Both the position numbers and the translations under genes were made by a program. Shown here in pieces: positions 26,362-37,776 of a DNA stretch of 64,000 bases. Origin of the DNA: Saturnia japonica (taxonomy: Eukaryota; Arthropoda; Insecta; Lepidoptera; Saturniidae); contig CM065304.1 of assembly GCA_033032175.1 (NCBI GenBank), positions 16,182,001-16,246,000 on the forward strand, in the 5' to 3' direction. The notes beneath the pieces were generated by a model that worked only from the letters and a program-made list of their open reading frames with translations, was not told where the DNA came from and ran no database searches. Within the stretch, counting starts at the first letter, position 1. Every line of letters begins with the position of its first letter.

Positions 26362-27164
26362 CTAGCGGTGTACCCGCGCCTCCGCACGCGTTTGTTACTA
26401 CGCAGTGGCTATTTACATCCCGTGATTTTATTTTTACTCATACGGTAAACTTTTCCTACGCTATATCAATTGAGGAGTGGCGTGTATTTCTCGTGTACAA
26501 TTATCATCACAATCGGTTGAAAATTATTATTCCATTCTATAATTTCTAATGCTTTATTAAGGATTGTTATATCTTCTCAATTATAGTATGATGTAAGCTT
26601 CCCGTCTAGAAAATTGGTCCCGTCGGTTGAGAATTGATGAAAATGTAATTGTTTGAACTTCTTTTTTTGTTTCTAGAAGTATTTAATATTAACAATTCTT
26701 ATAGCCTATCAATTATGTAAATACTTAAACTTCCCGTGTACAAAATGTCATCAAAATTGTTTAAGAATTATTTTTTTTGGATTTCTTTTTATTTACAATT
26801 CCTTAATGTGTTATTGAAAATTCTCATACCTTATCACACATTCCGACGGATTCGCGGATGACTATAATATGACGGATGATGGATAATTCCCGTGTACAAA
26901 ATTTCATTAAAATTGGTCAAGAATTAACGAAAGTAGGTTTATTGATAAAAACAAATTTGTACGCTTTCTAAAAGTTATGTTGAAATTTCTTATACCCTAA
27001 CAATTGACCGTTGACATAAGCATCCCGTGTACAAAATTAAATCCGGACATACAAACAGACAGACAGACAAAAAAAGTTTAATGGCATAACGATTGGAACA
27101 TGGACATGGAAATTTTGGAAACATATTAAACGTACAGACAGAACTACAGATTTATTAATATAGA
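26362..27164 (-). mobile_element. Helitron-like non-autonomous element with internal tandem units
   Basis: On the minus strand it starts TCTATATTAATAAATC at 27164 and ends in CTAG at 26362-26365. It is flanked by A on the 5' side and T on the 3' side, as expected for Helitron insertion at A-T. Just before the CTAG the minus strand has a GC-rich GCGTGCGGAGGCGCGGGT stretch suited to the 3' hairpin. Within it, the plus-strand phrase TTCCCGTGTACAAAAT recurs at about 26600 (diverged), 26737, 26887 and 27024, which shows four units of roughly 137-150 bp. No Rep/helicase coding. Confidence 0.6.
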
Positions 27165-27766
27165 TAAGGTTAAGTTACGGTATTGTATTACTGCGAAATT
27201 CCAAAGTTTGTATTATATTGAACTGCGCCGAAATGATAAACTACTGATGTCGCAGATTTTATACGCGCTAGAACCAAATATATATTGCCACTATTTATTT
27301 AAGGTAGGGTTGTGTGCCCTACGAATTACTACTACTACAACTAGATAAATACTAACAACTATTCAATGAGTCTGCGTTGTGGGAAGGTCCTTCAATTTGT
27401 TAATTACGATAAGAGTTTTATTTTAACTAATAGTTGGTATGTTAGGTATAATGATAACCAATGCAAAAAAAAATTGTAGTAAAGTTGTTGCAGCGGTTGT
27501 AAGTATTATTAGACAATATTGCCATGTCATGACTTGTGACAAAGGTTAACACGATTTGTGTGATTCGAAACATTGTTTGCACTTAAACTTGTACAAAGAA
27601 TCTTGAAATCTACTTCATTCACACCATTTAAACACGGTCTAAGACAATGCGCAATTTATACACGATCTACACATAGGTCAGAATAATATGTAAAAATAAA
27701 AACTAAGTATAAAATATAACTAACTTATAAATTCTTATAAAATTAATTGAAATAATTTTGTTCCAG

Positions 27767-27814
27767 ATCCTTACCAAATGTTCGGACCAACGAGTAGTCG
27801 ATTAGCAAATTCAG
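27767..27814 (+). CDS. Ets65A: ETS-family transcription factor (Ets65A-like), 48-bp linker exon
   Basis: This small exon follows TTTTGTTCCAG and ends TTCAG before GTGAGC. With the G carried over from the exon at 3165 it reads DPYQMFGPTSSRLANS and leaves one base to complete Gly with the next exon. DPYQ-x-x-GPTSSRLAN directly before GSGQIQLWQ is a conserved signature of the ERG/FLI group, so the call is strong despite the short length. The segment is the linker just N-terminal to the ETS domain. The phases at both edges are 1 and match their neighbours. Skipping the exon would keep the frame (48 = 16 codons), so an isoform without it is possible, though nothing here shows one. Confidence 0.92.
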
Positions 27815-28302
27815 GTGAGCCAAAACCTACACGAAACGTTATAAATCAGTGAAAACTTTAAAATGTGTGAAGCTAATATAGCAATTTTGTAAGATCAACA
27901 ATTAAATACGTATATAAAATTGCACACAAAATATTAGTTACCTGCTTGTAACTATTGAATAGTACAATTATATAATTGTACTGTAATAGTGTATGATAGG
28001 AATTCGTTTGTATAAAAGTTCAGTTATGAAATACAATCTCACCTGACCTTAGGTCAATATGACCAAAGATGAAAATGAGACAGACGATGAAGTGAATATA
28101 TCATAATAAATAAATGCATCGGTAGGTGCTTAGCGGCAAATTTTCAACGTTAGTGTGGTAACTACCAAAAAGTATATCAGAATGCACCCAATTGTCATGC
28201 TGTGGTATTAACACAATGTTTCTCTTCACTACAAGCCCTGGCCCATTTTATAATTAAAATCCGTAACGACCGATACTTTACCCTTATATCTTTATTAAAA
28301 TA

Positions 28303-28460
28303 ACTAGCAACCCACCCTAGCTTCGCACAGGTACAATTTACAAAGTGGTGCATTTTACATTTAAAAAACCTGATTACCTTATACATTAAACATACCCGGC
28401 GAACTGCGGATGTACACCTCTTCCTAATACTTCGGGGATACAGGCGTGATGGTATGCTAT
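28303..28460 (+). mobile_element. Helitron-like tip (antisense) followed by a 5'-truncated SINE tail
   Basis: ACTAGCAACCCACCCTAGCT at 28303 is the reverse complement of a Helitron-like 3' end (compare 10291-10315). From about 28385 the text CGGCGAACTGCGGATGTACA through GGCGTGATGGTATG matches the 3' 75 bp of the SINE at 5481-5745. The tRNA-like head is absent. Confidence 0.6.
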
Positions 28461-28510
28461 GTAACTCCATATATAATTTCCATTTCTTTATTTTCTAAAT
28501 AACAGTTCTA

Positions 28511-29183
28511 AGAGCCATCCATAAATTACGTCACACGAATTTCATGATTTTTGACCCCTCCCCCGTCCTTGTCACAGCTAGCCACATTTGTGAGACCCCT
28601 CCCCCTCCCTACCTAGTGGGATTTCACATATTTTGCAATTTTATAATTAGAAATTTATGAAATTAAAACAGCAGTGTTCGGAAATTATTTTAATTTCCAT
28701 TTATATTATTTTTCAATAAAATCGACATCAAATCAAACAAAGGTATAAAAATTAACAAAACATAAAAATAATCACTTTAATGAAAGATAACAACTTAATC
28801 CATAACTAATATAACTTATTTTTCTTCGAACTATAAAGGTAATAAGATTCAAATAATCGAGTTGTAAAAGTTGTTAAATAAAACATTGCTATATTCGAGA
28901 TACAGAAGTCCAATTTAATTTTTTCTCTGAATATTTTGACTAGAGTGTTGAGATTTAGTGCAACGGAGGTTTTGGGGCTTGAATGGAAGGGAACACATTC
29001 TTTCGAGTTTGGGAGGTTTTCGAATTAAAGAAGTTCTAATGTACTTAGATATAAATTATTATATTTTGAAAAAATGTGATGTTACAAAATTTGGGACCTC
29101 TCCCCCCGCCCTTGTCACACAATGTCACACTTCGTCGACCCCTCCCGTCCCTAAACGTGTGACGTAATTTATAGATAGCCCCT
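28511..29183. mobile_element. Non-autonomous DNA transposon (MITE-like) with terminal inverted repeats
   Basis: The left end AGAGCCATCCATAAATTACG continues with TCACACG. The right end, reverse-complemented, is AGGGGCTATCTATAAATTAC followed by GTCACACG. The inverted match of about 27 bp has a few differences. Subterminal parts of both ends carry CCCCTCCCC-type tracts and CTTGTCACA, which are also inverted. Length is about 673 bp, with no transposase. The target duplication is unclear, possibly TAA, so the superfamily is left open. Confidence 0.75.
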
Positions 29184-29639
29184 AATTTGATAGTTGTAGT
29201 GTTGTGACCAAATAAGTAATGATATCGATCGCTCATCGAGTGACAGTGACGATTCATCAGATTTTGATTAAAATAAATAAATAAAGATTACCTGTCGTTA
29301 CAATTATTTCGTTTCATTGTCGAGTACCTACCTTTACCTACTTATTTTACAACAGCTTCGAAAATTTAAAGAAGTTGGCATTATCAATCAAGAATTAATA
29401 CGTGTAACATCTTGTAATGAAATATAATATTAGTTAATAAATTTGTACAAAAGTATCCTGTAGTAGTTTAGTTTCTTAATTCTGACAATGACAATTCTAA
29501 TCTACGGTACATTAAATTCCCAAGCTAACTAACAAATTTATCTGGATAATGATCAATACATACTGAATTGGAGAAAATACCTTCGCAAATAACCTAATGT
29601 TTTTAATTACATACTATGTTAAAGATAAAAATGGTTACT

Positions 29640-29830
29640 GTGAGTCAACCTTAGGAGATAGACATATGTCATCGTGGACTTTTGTCTGACTACACAAAGA
29701 CTTTTTTGAAGAACTGCAAACATTATTAAACATTATTTATTTTGATATTGTCATTTTCTTTAAAACATTATTATTTTGATATATCTTTTAAGATTCAGCC
29801 AGTGTAAGACATGCAAGCGCCCGAAAATAA
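29640..29830 (-). repeat. Dispersed repeat, inverted copy of the 9585-9710 sequence
   Basis: The reverse complement contains TTACACTGGCTGAATCTTAA, then AGATATATCAAAATAAT and, at the other end, AAGGTTGACTCACAGTAA, matching 9595-9710 in order. Non-coding. Confidence 0.65.
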
Positions 29831-32800
29831 TTTTTTGACGACTTGATTACAAATCATTGAATTTTCTCTAATATACAAAACTTCATTGGAATGTATTGTA
29901 TAAATAAACCTTCTGTAAAAAAATTATAATGAAAATTGCATTAAAATCCGTTGCGCAGTTTAAAAGATGTTAGCGTACAGAGGGACCAACGGCGGAAACG
30001 TAAACTTAGTTTATACTATACATATATTGATGATGAATTAGGTCTACAGATGCTTTCCAATGCATTTTAAACAAGAATATTTACAATAATAATGTATGAA
30101 AATTCAAAAAGATTTTTACTTGAACAATATTTAAATACATATATCTCAATATATTTCTGTACTTTCTTTACTAACAAAATGATGATGAGTATGTCTGAAA
30201 ATTGATAAAATCGAAAAATTATTAAAAAATATGTAACATATCTTTAATATTTGGGATTGAGAAATGCCGCACCCCTTACATGTAACTAGGGTGACGTGCA
30301 TTTTTGAATCGTGCCAATAAATGTGACACGCAATGTTAGATGTCGTCGATTACACGTCACTACTTGTGGGAACGAAACTCGGAACTTCATAGCAAAGGAG
30401 ATACAAATTAGGGAACTTACAAATTCATTTTGACGTGTTTAAGTACCTACAAAATAAATGAAAACATAAATGTACACTTTATCACAATTATATTTACACC
30501 CTTCGTTCAGTAGATTGTTTTGGTGTTAAGAAAAGAACAATTTCATTTTGGCAAAAAGGTTGAAATTAATTGTCCACCTCAGATTTGCAACAATACAAGC
30601 GATTCCTAGGTCAAACAAACTTTATACTTGTCTCGTTTGGGTACAATCTTTGATTCACTAGGTTGACAAAGAATGTATATATATTATATTATAATATTTA
30701 GTAAGAAAAGTTTCCTGAAAATTATGGAATTTAAATAACTTAGTGAACAATAGTCATTTAGTCTAAAAACTATGCTTAGGTAATGAGTTTCAACTGTTAT
30801 CCGACGGCATTTTTTTTTAATGTGTTGTAGAAAGTCTTATATGGATGATAGATCCAAAATCTTCTATAAATACAATGATGTTAAGAATTTAAGGGAATAA
30901 CACGATTAGGAAACCAATATAGACCGACCGCTGCAAGCGCGACCCTCCTGATGGTTTGCGAGACGCGGAACGGCGGGTGTGCTTAGATATATTGCACGGT
31001 ATTGAGATAATACCCTAAATATTAAGATCAATATATTATGCATGTTATTGCAGCTGTAACAAATATCTAATGAAAATTAAAATACATTATATTGTTGTCT
31101 TCTGTTTTCAATGGTAAAAAAAAACTATTATACTGAACGAAATTGTACGTGTAATCTTTACACGTGGTTAAAATAAATATTCTTTGAATTTAAAAATATA
31201 TATTGACATTTACTCAGAAAGTATAAAATCATAATTACTTTTGATTGACTGTAATTTTTTTAAAACACAACGTCGGTAATTCCATCTTGTTTAAATAATT
31301 TAATATGTAGCAGTCACAAAAATAAAATCGGGGAAGTTCCCATGTGAAACATCTATTGCTGCCGAAAGCCGGAAATTATAGAGTAGCTTATTGGTTGGTC
31401 TTGTTCCCCTACTACGTCCCGCAGACCATAACCTTAACCATAGTCAACCTTATAACATACTAAAAACGATGAACTAAGAGTTTGGGACATATTTATAAAT
31501 TGATTCGATATTAATTAGTTAATCTTTTCATGTAGTCATCTATTTGTGTTAACTACAGTCCACTACTTTCTGATATATAAGAGGGATGTCAGGTGTTTGC
31601 AGAGAGACGCTCCGAAAACCGGTTATTGGTTTTTCCTTACCAATTTAATATAAAATATTCGTATTTAACGAACATAGTTAAGCAAATTTTATAAAATATT
31701 TAAATCTAGTTGTGTACACAGTACAAAGATATTTTTTGAAACAATGATTATTGAAATTGATGTTGCAAATACTATCAATAAATTATCTAATATACTTTTA
31801 ATGCATCCTTACATTAAAGCAGACGCACCGTAAAAATTCCAATACAAACGTACACGAAGCAGTCTTGCTCGATATCTTACGAATTGTCCAGCGAATGACT
31901 GACGATGTGTTTTCTTTCTAGGGCTCTACACCGGTTGATGTAGGTACCTGTCAAATTAATTTAATTATATGAATCAACTAAGCAATTATAATAATTTTAC
32001 ACCCGTGGGTATTAAAAATGCCGATGATTGACGTGAAGAAGTTTTATTTCAATTCCACACAGTTACAAATTACACGAACTCACAACACTGTTATTTAGTA
32101 CACTATGGTTTCGCTTCCTTTTATCGCTCTTTGTTATCGCATTAAATACCTACACTAAACGATCGCAGAAAAATCGTGAATCATAGCTAACTTTCTCGAC
32201 GTTTAGTTGCTATGCCTACTCGATGAAGTAACCGAGGCGATAAGCACAAACATGCGCCGCGGTTGTTTTACGACGCGAACATTATTTCGAAGTCCTGAGA
32301 AAGTTGTAGTTGCTTCGAGATATTTCGGGATATTACTATTTTTTAATCGGGTTGTAATAGGTCGTAACAGTAATACAAGACTAAATTTCTTAACCATTAT
32401 TAAATTTTGTCTTTGTATATTATCAAATCGTAATGTAAAAGTTTTACGTATCTATGTTTATTGATTTGTGTATTATGTACTCGTATTGGTATTTCATTGT
32501 GTATCGTGTGTTTTGTACCACGCATAAGATAAGAAGGTTTAGAAACAAATAAAAAAACATTATTTTTAATGAAAATAATTTTACATTTACAAAAGCTGGT
32601 CTGGTTTTACAGAATCATTATTCTACATAATCGATAATCATGTACATTTCAAATCAAAGCGTATAATTTAGTGTTAATAAATCTTTCAGATTGTGCGCAA
32701 GCACTGACAACGCACCGAGCGGGGGCGAGCTAAAAACAATTATAGACACGTGGCAGCCCTGCCCTGGTAATTACGATCTGTTCACACGGTTCAACCGCTC

Positions 32801-34276
32801 ACCTGACTTTTGACTTTTAATGATTACATGGATCATTAGATTGTAAATTTTAGTATTATATTTATGGTACTTTATCGGAATAGTATTTAAATGGAGTAGG
32901 AAGTTATAAATAGGATGTATGACAATATGTTTCAAACCGTACAGAACATAAGAAATAATCGGCAAGTAGCGAGTAGAACTTGCGCCCTGAGGGTTCGAAC
33001 TTATAACATTAATTTACAGAACATTGTTGTACCATATTTTATATAAATATTGTTTATATTTATCCTTACATTCTGTCGTCCGTCTGTCTGTCTGTTAGTG
33101 AGTTTATAAATCAAAAACCACAACAGATTTCTGTGAACATTTTTATTATTTTATAGATGTTTTTACTAAAATAGTTATCTTTTGAAACGTTATGAAACAA
33201 AGCATAAAGAAAAACAAGTAATGATAATATAAAATCAACTCGGGAAAGAATCGCTACCAGGACGCTTCCTTGGAATACACTGCCAAAATCGTTAAGCATA
33301 GCAATATAAATAGGTGATAAAGAAATCTTCTTGTACAAGTATAATATACTAGACATCTGTGTAAACTAGAAACTAACTTACTTAAGTAATTTAACGTTTC
33401 AGGTGAAATCCAAAATTTATTTTATTTTAAAAATATACGTTAAATAACAATAAATAAATTTCATGCTCAAAAAGAAGACCATAATCATTGTTTACTATTA
33501 TATGCATAACTTGTAGGAGGGCTTTCAAATATACGTAGCTTGGAATTAACTTTTCGGTTTTATTAATTAATCACAGAGTGCGATTTTTAGAGTTTCATTA
33601 TGAAAAACTGTATCTCTTTATTGAGCCTAGAAACTTGTTTTTTTACAGCAGTTTCAGGTCATAGATCTTAATATTCGAAATTAATTTCAAATTTACACAT
33701 TTAGGCCTTTTCAAGAAAAAAAAATAAGACAATATAATTTTGTTGCATTATAATTTCACACTGGATTAAAAATTCCTTACTTTCGGTTTTCCCTCAACTT
33801 TTATAACTTTTATAAGATCTTTTTTCTTTCCGATTTTCAAAACTAAACCTGCGGAAAGTACCCTATAGCTTTTGATAATTGGTCCCCGAGTGCGACTTTT
33901 AAACTTTTATTATGAAGGGATGTATCTGTTTATTGTGTTTACCTAAAAACTGGATTCCTACAGCAGTTTTAGTTCATAGATCTTAGTATTCATTATTAAT
34001 TTCAACTACACAAGTATTTTTATAAGAAAAAGAACTTATGTGATACATTTTTTATCATTATAACCCCACTTCACACGAGATTAGAAATCCCTTATTTTTT
34101 TATTTATTCCTAAACGTTTGTTAAAAGACCCCTTTAGTGCCAAATTTCAAGACTGTAGATCTATGGGAAGTACCCTAATTTTGATAATCGATTTACTATC
34201 TATAAAATGTCATATCCCTTTAATGCGTTAGCGTAGATTTTTTTTTACAACAGCATGTGACATGGGCCTTAATTAC

Positions 34277-35754
34277 ATCTAAGTGTATTTCGTATATCAT
34301 TAAAAATATGAGCAGAGGTAGATCACCGTGCCATGATAGTCTTAGTATAGAGCACCTGCAGTATGCAGCGTGTCATTTATCGAGGATACTGTCCATATTG
34401 CTTAATTTTTGTATTCGGCATTCTTTTCTGCCTGTTAACCTCATGAAAATACTTGTCGTACCCATCATCAAAAATAAAACCGGCGACACGTCAGATAAAA
34501 ATAACTACAGGCATATATCAATAGCTATTATCATAGTAAAGGTCCTTGACGGTGTGCTTGATCGTATTCTGGATGAGCACATACAGTTACATGATGGACA
34601 GTTTGGCTTTAAGGCTGGTTTATCCACTGAAACAGCAGTATTGTATTTAAAAAGCATTATAAGATACTATACTGACAGAAAGACACCTGTATATGCGTGC
34701 TTCCTAGATCTTTCTAAGGCTTTCGATACAGTATCTTATGACATACTATGGCATAAACTGATTAAGCACACAGACTTACCTATAGAAATAATTAATATTT
34801 TTAGGTTCTGGTACGCTGAACAAAACAATTATGTTAAATGGGATGGCGAGCTATCTGATATGTAGGTACAAATTGAAATATGGGGTTAGACAGGGAGGAT
34901 TAACTTCGCCTAAACTTTTTAATTTCTATATTAATGGCCTGATTGAGAAGCTAAGCAGCACCATATTCGGTGGTTTATTAGACGGTACAACAGTTAATAA
35001 TATTAGTTATGCAGATGACATGGTGCTTTTGTGTCCATCAATCAGAGCAATCCGAAAGTTGTTAGTTATTTGTGAGGAGTATGCAGCGGCTCACGGCCTC
35101 AAGTATAATGCAATTAAGAGTGAACACCTGATATTTGAGGTGCGTAGTAAACACATTGGCGAGATACTACCAATAATTCTCAACGGGTGTCTCCTTAAAC
35201 ATGTTTTTGCTTTTAAATACTTGGGACGTTGGGTTACCGCAGATCTGTCTGACAATATGGATATCGAACGAGAACGTAAAGCGATGGCTGCCCGAAGCAA
35301 TATGTTGGCTCGCAGGTTTGCACGATGTTCTTGACCAGTGAAAATGTATCTTTTTAAAGCTTACTGCCAAACGCTGTATACATGCAGCCTGTTGGTCAAC
35401 TATTCATGGCAGGCTATAAATACCTTAAGAGTACAAAATAACGCCTTCAGAGTGCTGTTGTGGCTGGCTCGACACTGCAGTGCATCACAGATGTTTGTCG
35501 ATAATGTCACAGATGGCTTTCATGCAATTGTGCGTAAACGTATTGCATCTGTGATGACTCGTTTGAGTACTAGTACCAGCAGCATCCTGCAGGCGATCAC
35601 AAATAGAGTCGACTGTCCGATATTGCAGCACTGGGTTCGCGTCCATGTTGCGGAAATTATTTAAAACTTATTTTTATTAATTAAGAACTCTGTAAATTAT
35701 TATTATAATTAACATGGATATATTATTATCTGAATAAATAACTTATTATTATTA
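34277..35754 (+). mobile_element. 5'-truncated non-LTR retrotransposon nested in a repeat
   Basis: Bounded by an exact 8-bp target duplication TTAATTAC (34269-34276 and 35755-35762). The 3' end carries AATAAA and a short (TTA)n tail, and the 5' end starts abruptly inside the reverse-transcriptase coding region, as expected from incomplete target-primed reverse transcription. The uninterrupted paralogue at about 8095 confirms the empty site. Confidence 0.88.
34284..35664 (+). pseudogene. Reverse transcriptase of a LINE, 5'-truncated and disrupted
   Basis: Recognisable blocks in order are SRGRSPCHDSLSIEHLQYA, VVPIIKNKTGD with NNYRHISIA, the QFGFKAGLSTETAV block, FLDLSKAFDTVSYD with the motif-A aspartate, VRQGGLTSPKLFNFYING, and ISYADDMVLLCPS with the catalytic YADD. 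Near 34831-34870 the frame shifts: the first frame ends after GELSDM and the next resumes before LKYGVRQGG. A stop at 35332-35334 interrupts the C-terminal part, which continues in the same frame as VKMYLFKAYCQTLYTCSLL to a stop at 35664. The endonuclease domain is missing because of truncation. Catalytic motifs are preserved, so the copy is not very old, but it cannot encode a whole protein. The clade is not certain from sequence alone. Confidence 0.9.
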
Positions 35755-37562
35755 TTAATTACTATATGATATTAATTTCAACTTTATACCTCAAGTCGTG
35801 TTCGAGAAAATGTGTCTTGACACACGGACAGACAGACAGGTGGACTAAAAGTAATCCTGTAAGGGTTCCGTTTTTTTTCCTTATGAACAACGTAACCCTA
35901 AAAATTAAAAAACAGTTGTTACAAATAACTTTCGTTTGCAATCATTTCTAGAAATAGGCACATTATAAAAATAGTCACAGAAAACTATTAACAAAATTAA
36001 AGAACATTTTCTTCGCCGTTACCAGTGAAACGGAAACAAAAAGAACCCCAATATCCTGCAACATATCTAAACAATTTCCCGCATTCATCGTAAAGCGAAG
36101 AGCACAATATTTTGCCGATCGCGGCATTAATTGCACATCGTAAAACCAATGAAGCATGCGCACGACAATGAATCGAATGAGCCGCGATGCGTTTGCTACA
36201 AATGTTGTGACATGAAACCAGATCCACATATAAATCTCACAATCGTAAGCTCATGTGATCTCTTATATTATGATTGTACTGTTCGCAAATAAACGTGTCT
36301 TTGTGATGTTTTTTCTTTCAAAATCTTCTTTTCCCCTTTCCCCTCTTCTTTTCCGTTGCTTCTTTTTTAGTTTTCCATATAATATTCATATTTTACTATT
36401 TTAATAGAGCAAATCGCCCGTACCAGCGGTTCTGCCCGCTTGTTATTACCACACAACATACACACAGTATTAAAATTGTAATATTATTTTAATGATTTAT
36501 AAAATCCCACTTATTCAAATATTAATAACTGAACTGATTTAATTATTATCAAACGAACGTTTGTCTTGCTACGTTAACAAAGGAAGTCGTTATCAACTGT
36601 ATAATTCTCTATAGATTGGTGATTAAAAATAGGATTCACCTAATATTAAATGGTAATATGACTGAAGATGGTAACACACTACACCTAGATATAGGACTGG
36701 ATTTCAAATACTGTTACCAGAGTATTTTGGTAGTTGTTTGGCGACAAATCTTCAATTTAAGGATGGCAGTTTTATAAGCTGTTTGGTTTGTAGAAAATGC
36801 CTACGACCGCGACCATGCTATAGTTTTTTACAGTGTTTTTCTTCGCCGAAATTATGATCATATTACTCTAAACTTAGTGAGATCATTGCAGTTTATTTAC
36901 GACTATAACAACTTACAACGTTTATTAAATTATGTTCGAAACGTTAAAATAACTGTAGTTTCATAACTAAGCTTTGATCATTAATATTTTCACACGGTAA
37001 TAAATTATTTTGATAAGTGTGAAACTATTTTTTTATTTATTTAAAATCCTTCGTCTGTTGTGTGGACGGTAAGCACATTCCTTCTACACGAGTGCACAGC
37101 GGTGTGCGGTCGTGCACGAGTGTTACATGCCCGTGCAATATTGCTACATGTTACCCTTGTAGGGTTCGACTTCGACCCCACTAAAGAAATGGTTCTTACA
37201 ACTTTAACTATTGTTTAAGTGGCAAAGGATTTTTTTTTGTTCGCTGTTCATATTTAATTAATGTCGGTGACTTGACTATCATCTACCTATATTTACGAAT
37301 AAAAGTTATGTACTAATCTAATAATTTACACGTAATATATTATTATATTTAGTAGTGTAAAAAAATCAATCAAATGTCCCACGTGCCTATGTATTTAGTA
37401 AGTAGATATACTTTGCATATAGAAACAATTTATAAGAAAACTTTGTTTGTGTAGCACACAAATAATTTATAGAAAGCATAGATTTAATAGTAGAAAGATA
37501 TCAAGAGTTGGCGATTAATCTGGTAGAAAATATGTATATTGCTGCTCTAGCAATATTTTTTT

Positions 37563-37602
37563 ATTTATTTTTTATTTATTTATTTATTTATTGGTCCACA
37601 AA
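37563..37602 (-). repeat. (TTTA)n tract, 3' tail of the antisense LINE
   Basis: On the minus strand this is an (AATA)n/(TAAA)n tail directly after the 3' untranslated part of the LINE that ends nearby, a common LINE 3' terminus. It also supplies AATAAA motifs. A separate run of about 20 A's lies at 37710-37729. Confidence 0.8.
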
Positions 37603-37776
37603 ACTGACTACAACCTATGTATATAATTAGAAATGTGCAATATTTTAAAATCATGCAATGATTGTACTCTTCTAGATGTGGATACAGCATGCACATAAGT
37701 TATAGAGAAAAAAAAAAAAAAAAAAAACACATTAGGCGGTACAAAAACTAAGTAAACTAAAATCATAGAAATTACA

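Larger units (their letters stand above)
3237..27766 (+). other. 24.5-kb intron of the ETS gene
   Basis: Bounded by GTAAGT at 3237 and TTCCAG at 27761-27766. It holds the SINE, LINE remnants, Jockey gag fragment, mariner and Helitron-like elements listed separately. Stretches with nothing I can name are roughly 3240-5470, 5760-7290, 8640-9580, 10400-11220, 12740-18230 and 20600-22980. These are AT-rich, with only short chance open frames. A tRNA-like head may be present near 6870-6950 and 10690-10750, but neither is clear enough to call. Confidence 0.85.
33180..35815 (+). repeat. Dispersed repeat interrupted by a LINE insertion
   Basis: Homologous to 7290-8135. The left part ends at 34276 and the right part resumes at 35755 with the duplicated TTAATTAC, then TATATGATATTAATTTCAAC, matching 8096 onward. 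Past 35815 are phrases such as GACAGACAGACAGG and AAGGGTTCCGTTTTTTT, common in insect interspersed repeats, up to about 35900. Family unclassified. Confidence 0.75.

Noticed and set aside
31908..31952. Possible 22-bp micro-exon between TTTCTTTCTAG and GTACCTG
   Set aside because: It would shift the frame between the exons at 27767 and 42142, which already join in phase with a conserved product.
32207..32464. 85-codon + strand frame with an opposite-strand partner
   Set aside because: Hydrophobic and low-complexity at its end, with no homology I can recognise; both strands are open by chance.
35975..36229. Overlapping minus-strand frames of 84 and 76 codons
   Set aside because: Two overlapping frames in different phases, no recognisable motif, next to a repeat; no support for a gene.
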